Below, one piece after another: positions 57,975 to 64,000 of a stretch of 64,000 nucleotides of DNA. Within the stretch, counting starts at the first letter, position 1. Each line of letters opens with the position of its first letter. A model generated the notes under the pieces. That model had not been told where the DNA came from, ran no database searches, and saw only the letters and a list, made by a program, of their open reading frames with translations. A program made the translations under genes and the position numbers. Source of the DNA: an uncultured Bartonella sp. (GTDB lineage Bacteria; Pseudomonadota; Alphaproteobacteria; Rhizobiales; Rhizobiaceae); assembly GCA_946478235.1 (NCBI GenBank), contig CAMLBF010000003.1, forward strand, positions 62,001 to 126,000. Reading direction: 5' to 3'.

Positions 57975-58341
57975 TAGTGTTTAAATGAAATGGAAATTTA
58001 GAAAGCCCCGTTATTTTAATGGGGCTTTTTATTGCTTGTTTTTCTACTTTAACCACAATGGTTATTATTCATGAATTAAAAAAAAGATATTGTTAACCAT
58101 ATCATGAAAAATTCTGTGTGATTTAAAATTTTTTCTTTTTATGTGTCATTTTTGCCATGGTATGATCATATTTATCTTGAATAAAAGGCATGTAAGGTTT
58201 GTATAAATCAGCTGTTAACCATTCTGAATTACACTTTGCTAACTATAAAACTAGTTCAGGTTGTCAACGTCACTTTAACAAATACTGTCGTTTAGGTGTT
58301 TAACGTTGCACTACACTAAGGGTAACAAGCAGGACTTATAA
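57975..58341. other. Intergenic region before the DUF882 gene
   Basis: 367 bases: the terminator at 58002-58030, an AT-rich stretch, and a promoter-like pair TTGTCA (58261-58266) - 16 bases - TACTGT (58283-58288) about 55 bases before the DUF882 start. Nothing else recognised. Confidence 0.45.
58002..58030 (+). terminator. Rho-independent terminator after the NtrC-like gene
   Basis: AAAGCCCC (58002-58009), 11-base loop, GGGGCTTT (58021-58028), then T-rich. Confidence 0.9.
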
Positions 58342-60024
58342 ATGGTGTTTGACGGGTTGAAAAAATCGTTATGGACATTCCGCGGTTTGTCATTAGCCAT
58401 TATGACAATATGTGCCGTTTTGTCGGTACTATGGTCACCAGTCAACGCGCGTGCCGAAACGCGGTCTCTTAAACTCTATTATGTGCATACTGGTGAAAAA
58501 GCGGAAATTGTGTTCAAGCGTGATGGCCGATATGACCAAGCTGGATTAAAGCGTTTAAATGTATTTTTACGTGACTGGCGTCGCAATGAGCCAACAAATA
58601 TGGATCCAAGATTGTTCGATCTTATTTGGACTGTTTACCGTGCCAGTGGATCACGCGAATATATTAATGTTGTTTCGGCATATCGTTCGCCGGCAACAAA
58701 TAATATGTTGCGTACGCGCTCGCCCAATAGTGGCGTTGCAAAAAACAGCCAACACACACTTGGTCACGCAATGGACTTTTATTTGCCAGATGTAAATCTA
58801 GCGAAATTACGTGCCATTGGTTTAAAACAACAAGTTGGTGGTGTTGGATATTATCCTACATCGGGCTCACCATTTGTTCACATGGATGTTGGAAGTGTGC
58901 GCCACTGGCCACGCATGAATCGTAATGAACTTATGGCTTTATTTCCTGATGGAAAAACCATGTATATTCCAAGCGATGGTAAGCCTTTACCCGGATATGA
59001 ACAGGCAAAAGCCGATTGGCTAGCTCGTCGTGGCGCACCTGTCCTTTACGCAAGTGCCGCGCCAACACAGCAAAAACGTGGATTTTTTGGCTCACTATTT
59101 GGCAGAAAGAACCAACAGCAGGAAACTGTAACAGTTGCACAAGCACAACCACAGGCTCCCGCACAGTTAAGGACAAAAGCACCAGCGCGCGTACAACAGG
59201 TTGAAGCGGATGGCGATGAGGATCAACCAATGGTTGTATCCTTACCTAAAAAGGGCGCACCATTGCCAGAAACTTCGCCGCTTTATCGTAAACCGCAACA
59301 GCCCGACGCAGAAGAAGACAAGGACGACAGCAAAACCGCCCCTGTTATGGCTTTTGCCAATGTGCCAGTACCGACATTCAAGCCAGGCGGGCTTACTGCC
59401 GATAATGACGAGAATAATGATAAAACCGTTGAGCTTGCATCTGTTCCTATACCAGGAACAAGGCCTGACCAGAAAACAGATACCGATAATGTAGCACTAG
59501 CAATTGCCAAAGCAGATGTGAAAACTGACATACCAGCAGCCAAGACTGAAGCTCAAGACGATAAAGTTCCAGGTGATGATCTAACAGCATTGATACAGGC
59601 AAATGAAATTATCGCAGTGCCTGATGATGATTATGAAGAAGATGAAGATTATGCTGATGCAGATGATGCACAAACACCTGATAAAGCAATGGTTGCATCT
59701 GTTGATAACTCAAAAAATGCACCGTCAGGAAATGCACAAGCTGTAAAAAACACACAACCAGCAGCAATACCACAACCAACAAAAACAACACCAAAAGCCG
59801 ATCGTCCTGATGAAGATGATATAGCGAAAATTGTTGCCAACAACAAAGCGCCTACTGCGTCTAAAAGTGCATCCAATATAGCACCAGACGAGGAATTACG
59901 GAAAGTTCCGAGCATTGTATTTGTCTCTGGTATTGAGAAAAAACAGGAAGTTTCCCGTGTTGCGCAACTCAGTGGTAAAGCCATTGATTTTCATGCTGTA
60001 ACACGCATCAATGAGACATATTAA
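58342..60024 (+). CDS. DUF882 (YcbK/M15-type) peptidase-like envelope protein with disordered tail
   Basis: A 560-residue exported protein. The signal peptide (about 1-38) ends NARAE. The DUF882 domain (about 40-215) carries the zinc-site pattern of M15/VanX-type murein peptidases: SQHTLGHAMDFYLPDV and FVHMDVGSVRHWPR. After about residue 230 the chain is low-complexity, rich in Ala, Pro, Gln and acidic residues, with KKGAPLPETSPLYRKPQQ and clusters of Asp/Glu. A murein crosslink-cutting or structural role is likely for the family; the tail may span the periplasm. AGGA lies 7 bases upstream. A strong terminator follows. Confidence 0.88.
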   Translation: MVFDGLKKSLWTFRGLSLAIMTICAVLSVLWSPVNARAETRSLKLYYVHTGEKAEIVFKRDGRYDQAGLKRLNVFLRDWRRNEPTNMDPRLFDLIWTVYRASGSREYINVVSAYRSPATNNMLRTRSPNSGVAKNSQHTLGHAMDFYLPDVNLAKLRAIGLKQQVGGVGYYPTSGSPFVHMDVGSVRHWPRMNRNELMALFPDGKTMYIPSDGKPLPGYEQAKADWLARRGAPVLYASAAPTQQKRGFFGSLFGRKNQQQETVTVAQAQPQAPAQLRTKAPARVQQVEADGDEDQPMVVSLPKKGAPLPETSPLYRKPQQPDAEEDKDDSKTAPVMAFANVPVPTFKPGGLTADNDENNDKTVELASVPIPGTRPDQKTDTDNVALAIAKADVKTDIPAAKTEAQDDKVPGDDLTALIQANEIIAVPDDDYEEDEDYADADDAQTPDKAMVASVDNSKNAPSGNAQAVKNTQPAAIPQPTKTTPKADRPDEDDIAKIVANNKAPTASKSASNIAPDEELRKVPSIVFVSGIEKKQEVSRVAQLSGKAIDFHAVTRINETY

Positions 60025-60053
60025 AATAAGTTCTAATAGAATACCTTTGCAAG

Positions 60054-60086
60054 GCCCTTTCCGATCAAAAGGAAAGGGCTTTTTTT
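60054..60086 (+). terminator. Rho-independent terminator after the DUF882 gene
   Basis: GCCCTTTCC (60054-60062), 8-base loop, GGAAAGGGC (60071-60079), then seven T. Confidence 0.95.
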
Positions 60087-60098
60087 AATTAATGCATC

Positions 60099-60129
60099 TT
60101 GACCTTCCCATGATGGTAACCCTTATTTT
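60099..60129 (+). promoter_or_regulatory. MerR/CueR-type promoter of copA
   Basis: TTGACC (60099-60104) and TATTTT (60124-60129) are separated by exactly 19 bases, the stretched spacer of promoters activated by MerR-family regulators. The -35 region continues as GACCTTCC, the left half of known CueR sites. The right half is not conserved. Confidence 0.55.
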
Positions 60130-60137
60130 AGGGTTAC
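60116..60137. promoter_or_regulatory. Perfect dyad over the copA -10 region
   Basis: GTAACCCT (60116-60123) and AGGGTTAC (60130-60137) are perfect 8-bp inverted arms around TATTTT, the presumed -10. A repressor or activator dimer here would directly control copA. Confidence 0.6.
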
Positions 60138-60166
60138 GAGATTTCAATTGAGTGAAGGCGCTAAAG

Positions 60167-62653
60167 ATGACAGCTACAACCGATGTTGCAAAAAATGAGC
60201 CAAATTCTGGAGTAGGAAAACGCCATATTCAACTCAATATTGAAGGTATGACCTGTGCCTCCTGTGTCCGGCATGTTGAAAAAGCTTTGAACAATGTAGC
60301 AGGTGTTGAAGATGCGCGTGTCAATTTGGCAACCGAGCGAGCTGATGTGACAGCTGATACTGCGCTGCCAATCAGTGATCTGGTAAACGCTGTTGAAAAA
60401 GCTGGTTATGAAGTTGGATCAAAAACCGTCGATCTTGATATTGGTGGCATGAGCTGTGCCTCATGCGTTCGTCGTGTAGAAAAAGCATTAAATTCTGTAA
60501 CGGGTATTAACAAGGCAACTGTCAACATGGCAACCAACCGCGCCCATGTTGAAATAATCAGCGGGGTTACAACAATTGAACAATTGCAGAAAGTAGTGGA
60601 AGTTGCCGGTTATAGCGCAACACCGATCAACGAACACAAAACGGAAGATCGCCAAGCTCAGGATACCCATAAATTAGCCGTATCATTAATTATTGCGTTA
60701 ATTTTGACCATTCCAGTATTTGTCATGGAAATGGGTGGTCACATTTCACCACCATTCCATCACTGGATTATGGAGACGATAGGAGAGTTTCCATCGCGGC
60801 TTGTACAATTTATTTTGACAAGCTTGGTACTGTTTGGCCCGGGGTGGAGATTCTTCAAATCCGGAATACCTAACCTCTTACGTGGTACACCCGATATGAA
60901 TTCGCTTGTTGCTGTTGGCTCTCTGGCGGCTTGGGCTTATTCGACTGTTGCAACATTTGCTGGATCATTGCTACCACAGGGCACCAATAACATATATTTT
61001 GAAGCCGCCGCCGTAATTGTCAGCTTGATTTTGTTGGGACGATATCTTGAAGCCGGAGCGCGTGGCCGAACCGGTGAAGCCATCAAGGCATTGGCAGGAT
61101 TAAAACCAAACACAGCCCGTATTGTTCAAGATAATACGGAAAAAGACATTCCTCTGGAAGATGTGGCGATCGGCGATATTGTTGTGGTACGTCCGGGTGA
61201 AAAGTTTCCTGTCGATGGGCGCGTTACCAGTGGAACGTCCAATGTCAATGAAGCGATGATGACAGGCGAAGCATTACCTGTTGCCAAAAAATCCGGTGAC
61301 AATGTTTATAGCGGCACAATCAATGGCAATGGTACCTTGACGTTTGTTGCCGAAAAAATCGGCAGTGACACCTTAATTGCACAAATTCAAAAAATGGTTG
61401 AAGATGCCCAAAGTGCCAAATTGCCGATACAAGCAATGGTCGACAAAGTTACCGGCTGGTTTGTACCTGCTGTCTTTGCTGCGGCAATCCTGACATTTCT
61501 GATTTGGTTTTTTATTGGCCCCTCCCCTGCATTGCCACATGCTTTGGTAGCAGGTGTTTCGGTTCTTATCATTGCGTGTCCGTGCGCTATGGGATTAGCA
61601 ACCCCAACATCCATTATGGTAGCAACAGGTCGGGCTGCAAGATTGGGTATTCTGTTTCGTCGCGGTGATGCCTTACAGACTTTGCGTGATAGTCACATTA
61701 TAGCATTTGATAAAACCGGAACTTTAACCATTGGAAAGCCTATTCTACAAAAGATAGAGACAGCAAAAGGTTTTGATGAAAAAACAACTCTTGCTCAAAT
61801 TGCCGCGGTTGAATTGCGTTCTGAACACCCTATTGGCGAAGCCCTTAATGAGGCTGCAAAAAAATTCAATTTGAAATTAGACAGTGTTTCTAACTTTGCT
61901 GCAAAACCGGGATTTGGCATTTATGGTGAAATTAATAACCACAAAATTGCCGTTGGCAATAACCGATATATGCATGAGATCGGTGCTGACACCAGCGTTT
62001 TTGACCATACCTCCAGACAATTTGGCAATGATGGTTTAACGCCATTTTATGGGGCTATTGATGGAAAAAGTGCTGCTATTCTTGCAGTTGAAGACCCAAT
62101 CAAACCCCAATCGACAAAGACGATTAAAACGCTTGAAACAATGGGCATAAAAACCGCCTTGATTACAGGTGATAACCGCAATACCGCACAGACGATCGGT
62201 AAAAAAATTGGCATTTCGGAAATAAGTGCAGAAGTCTTGCCAGCAGGTAAGGTAGATGCGGTAAAAAAACTGGGTGTAACCTATGGCAAAATTGCCTTTG
62301 TCGGAGATGGCATCAATGATGCGCCGGCACTTGCTGCGGCAGATACCGGCATTGCCATAGGTACGGGAACAGACGTTGCAATTGAAAGTGCCGATGTTGT
62401 TTTAATGTCAGGTAATCCGGCTGGTGTCGTGAATGCAGTTGCAATTTCCAAAGCCACTATTCGCAATATAAAACAAAACCTGTTCTGGGCATTTGGTTAT
62501 AATGTTGCATTAATCCCTGTTGCTGCAGGAATTTTCTATCCTTGGTGGGGTGTGCAATTATCACCAATGCTTTCGGCCGCTGCCATGGCTTTATCCAGCG
62601 TTTTTGTTGTTTCCAATGCATTACGCTTGCGACATTTTAAAGCCGTTTTGTGA
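60167..62653 (+). CDS. copA: Copper-exporting P1B-type ATPase
   Basis: It pumps Cu(I) out of the cytoplasm. It has 828 residues from the ATG at 60167, chosen because GAAGG lies 8 bases before it. A GTG at 60152 is an alternative. Two heavy-metal domains have CxxC at 30-33 (GMTCASC) and 97-100 (GMSCASC). The membrane CPC motif is at 471-473 ([14 protein letters not shown]), the phosphorylation site Asp515 in DKTGTLT, the SEHPIGEAL His-Pro motif marks a P1B pump, and the hinge is [14 protein letters not shown]. All key residues are present. No chaperone or regulator gene is adjacent in the window. Confidence 0.96.
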   Translation: MTATTDVAKNEPNSGVGKRHIQLNIEGMTCASCVRHVEKALNNVAGVEDARVNLATERADVTADTALPISDLVNAVEKAGYEVGSKTVDLDIGGMSCASCVRRVEKALNSVTGINKATVNMATNRAHVEIISGVTTIEQLQKVVEVAGYSATPINEHKTEDRQAQDTHKLAVSLIIALILTIPVFVMEMGGHISPPFHHWIMETIGEFPSRLVQFILTSLVLFGPGWRFFKSGIPNLLRGTPDMNSLVAVGSLAAWAYSTVATFAGSLLPQGTNNIYFEAAAVIVSLILLGRYLEAGARGRTGEAIKALAGLKPNTARIVQDNTEKDIPLEDVAIGDIVVVRPGEKFPVDGRVTSGTSNVNEAMMTGEALPVAKKSGDNVYSGTINGNGTLTFVAEKIGSDTLIAQIQKMVEDAQSAKLPIQAMVDKVTGWFVPAVFAAAILTFLIWFFIGPSPALPHALVAGVSVLIIACPCAMGLATPTSIMVATGRAARLGILFRRGDALQTLRDSHIIAFDKTGTLTIGKPILQKIETAKGFDEKTTLAQIAAVELRSEHPIGEALNEAAKKFNLKLDSVSNFAAKPGFGIYGEINNHKIAVGNNRYMHEIGADTSVFDHTSRQFGNDGLTPFYGAIDGKSAAILAVEDPIKPQSTKTIKTLETMGIKTALITGDNRNTAQTIGKKIGISEISAEVLPAGKVDAVKKLGVTYGKIAFVGDGINDAPALAAADTGIAIGTGTDVAIESADVVLMSGNPAGVVNAVAISKATIRNIKQNLFWAFGYNVALIPVAAGIFYPWWGVQLSPMLSAAAMALSSVFVVSNALRLRHFKAVL

Positions 62654-62667
62654 GTTCTATGGCAATG

Positions 62668-62689
62668 CCGTTTTATAGTGCTTAAACGG
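62668..62689 (+). terminator. Weak hairpin after copA
   Basis: CCGTTT (62668-62673) and AAACGG (62684-62689) with a 10-base loop. The following sequence is only moderately T-rich. Confidence 0.3.
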
Positions 62690-62829
62690 ATATGTTTTGT
62701 TTCTGCTCGTTGTAAAAGCTTTTTATTGTGGTCACGTTTAACGTGATAACACAAATTACGATTGCAATTATTTTATCATCACGTCATGTTGCGAAAAAAT
62801 TGCCTAATTATAGGAAAGTGGAAATATAA

Positions 62830-64000
62830 ATGGCACCGCGTTGTGATGAAAAAACAATAGAACTCGTATGCAATAAACTGGAAAACGCCTTTGGGGAAAA
62901 ATTTAACCGTAATCTTTCCGTAAGACAGTCCCACTCGCATAATGTAACCGCTTTGACACACCAAATACCAGATGGCGTTGTTTATGTCGCATCAACCGAT
63001 GATGTCGTAAAAGCAGTGCAAATTTGTGCGCAACATAAAATGCCAATTATCGCCTTTGGTGCTGGTAGCTCGATAGAAGGACAATTGAATGCGCCTTTTG
63101 GCGGCATTAGTCTGGATTTCGGCAAAATGGATCAAGTGGTTTCTTTTTCGCCAGAAGATATGACTGTTACTGTGCAACCAGGCATTACCCGTGAAGTATT
63201 GAATAGCTGGTTGCGTGATAGTGGTTTGTTTTTTCCGATTGATCCGGGTGCCAATGCATCAATCGGTGGCATGGCTTCAACACGCGCTTCAGGTACCAAT
63301 GCTGTACGCTATGGCACTATGAAAGATGCTGTCCTGTGCGCACAAGCCGTTATGGCAGATGGGCGCGTTATTCATACAGCAAGCAGAGCAAAAAAGTCGG
63401 CTGCTGGTTATGATTTGACCCGTTTACTTGTTGGTTCTGAAGGTACATTGGGCATTTTCACAGAAATAACTTTGCGTCTTCATCCGCAACCTGAAACCAT
63501 ATCAAGCGGTGTATGCACTTTTGCAACCGTTACGGATGCGTGTGATACGGTCATTGAATCAATCCAATGCTCAATTCCATTTGCCCGCGTTGAATTGATG
63601 GACGAATTTATGGTCAAAGCCTGTAATGCCTATTCTGGTTTAACACTGGAGCCGCGCCCAACATTATGTGTTGAATTTCATGGCGATAAAGCAAGTGTTG
63701 ACAGTCAGGTTGCAATGTTTGCAGAAATCGCCGCTGGCCATGGCTCAACCGATTTTCAACATTCAACAGATCCAGCCAAACGGGCACAATTATGGAAAGC
63801 ACGGCATGATGCTTTTTGGGCTGCTGAAGCCAGTTTGCCTGATTGTGATGTATTTTCAACCGACGCTTGTGTGCCCATTTCCAGACTGGCAGATTGCGTT
63901 GGCGAAACACAAAAAGATTTGCAAGAACATGGATTAGTTGGCCCGATGATTGGCCATGTTGGTGATGGCAATTTTCACGTTCTTTTAGGTTATCGTAAAG
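62830..64000 (+). CDS. FAD-linked oxidase, D-lactate dehydrogenase (cytochrome)-like, 5' part
   Basis: The first 390 residues of a GlcD/Dld-type flavoprotein. The PCMH FAD-binding domain (about 45-225) has IIAFGAGSSIEGQL, IDPGANASIGGMASTRASG and TRLLVGSEGTLGIFTEITLR. The C-terminal cap begins after about 230 and includes WKARHDAFWAA and VGDGNFH, where the His is typical of the metal/flavin site. It oxidises D-lactate or a similar 2-hydroxy acid and feeds electrons to the respiratory chain. The reading frame is open at the window end. The ATG is preceded by GGAAAG with long spacing. Confidence 0.92.
   Translation, partial: MAPRCDEKTIELVCNKLENAFGEKFNRNLSVRQSHSHNVTALTHQIPDGVVYVASTDDVVKAVQICAQHKMPIIAFGAGSSIEGQLNAPFGGISLDFGKMDQVVSFSPEDMTVTVQPGITREVLNSWLRDSGLFFPIDPGANASIGGMASTRASGTNAVRYGTMKDAVLCAQAVMADGRVIHTASRAKKSAAGYDLTRLLVGSEGTLGIFTEITLRLHPQPETISSGVCTFATVTDACDTVIESIQCSIPFARVELMDEFMVKACNAYSGLTLEPRPTLCVEFHGDKASVDSQVAMFAEIAAGHGSTDFQHSTDPAKRAQLWKARHDAFWAAEASLPDCDVFSTDACVPISRLADCVGETQKDLQEHGLVGPMIGHVGDGNFHVLLGYRK

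Overview
The window looks like chromosome from a low-GC member of the Hyphomicrobiales (Rhizobiales), most likely Bartonellaceae. The basis is the protein families and conserved gene neighbourhoods (parvulin-argJ-GNAT-mutT; lysC-ptsP; omp10-hemH; rsmB-nucleosidase-guaA) together with AT-rich spacers. The extra metabolic and surface genes (membrane-bound gluconate-type dehydrogenase, cystine and proline permeases, a very large autotransporter) would suit an insect-gut Bartonella, but that genus-level placement is inference.

Layout. 1-16.8 kb is mostly housekeeping: 5' part of secA; a periplasmic parvulin; argJ, a GNAT and mutT; a cystine symporter; a methyltransferase; comF, grxC, a DUF1178 protein; ubiG; lysC and ptsP; a ProY-type permease. 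17.2-21.6 kb is an envelope-modification module: PAP2-type phosphatase, EptA-type phosphoethanolamine transferase, and an OmpR-family regulator with its histidine kinase, nearly contiguous or overlapping. 22.1-28.1 kb is one 1989-residue autotransporter. 28.6-32.5 kb is a three-gene membrane-bound dehydrogenase operon (Tat small subunit, GMC flavoprotein, triheme cytochrome c) closed by a clear terminator. 32.7-34.8 kb has a hypothetical gene, a possible small membrane protein and trhP.

35-49.6 kb is accessory DNA. It begins with an unrecognised AT-rich two-gene module (35.3-36.9 kb) built from a repeated winged-helix-like unit plus a DUF4145-like domain. A decayed second copy of the guaA 3' end (37786-37943) lies in direct orientation to the intact guaA at 49483-51042. 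This marks a genomic island of about 11.7 kb placed at guaA, holding an MFS transporter, a 1285-residue SIR2-domain protein, and a translationally coupled OLD-type ATPase/TOPRIM nuclease plus UvrD-like helicase (a Gabija-like pair) bracketed by insertion-sequence debris. An 8-bp tandem repeat (6.9 copies) sits between the MFS and SIR2 genes. No intact integrase is visible.

49.5-64 kb returns to core genes: guaA, a nucleosidase, rsmB, an NfeD/stomatin pair, omp10-hemH, an NtrC-like regulator without the sigma-54 contact motif, a DUF882 (M15-type) envelope protein, a copper-exporting ATPase with a striking promoter dyad, and the 5' part of a D-lactate-dehydrogenase-like flavoprotein gene.
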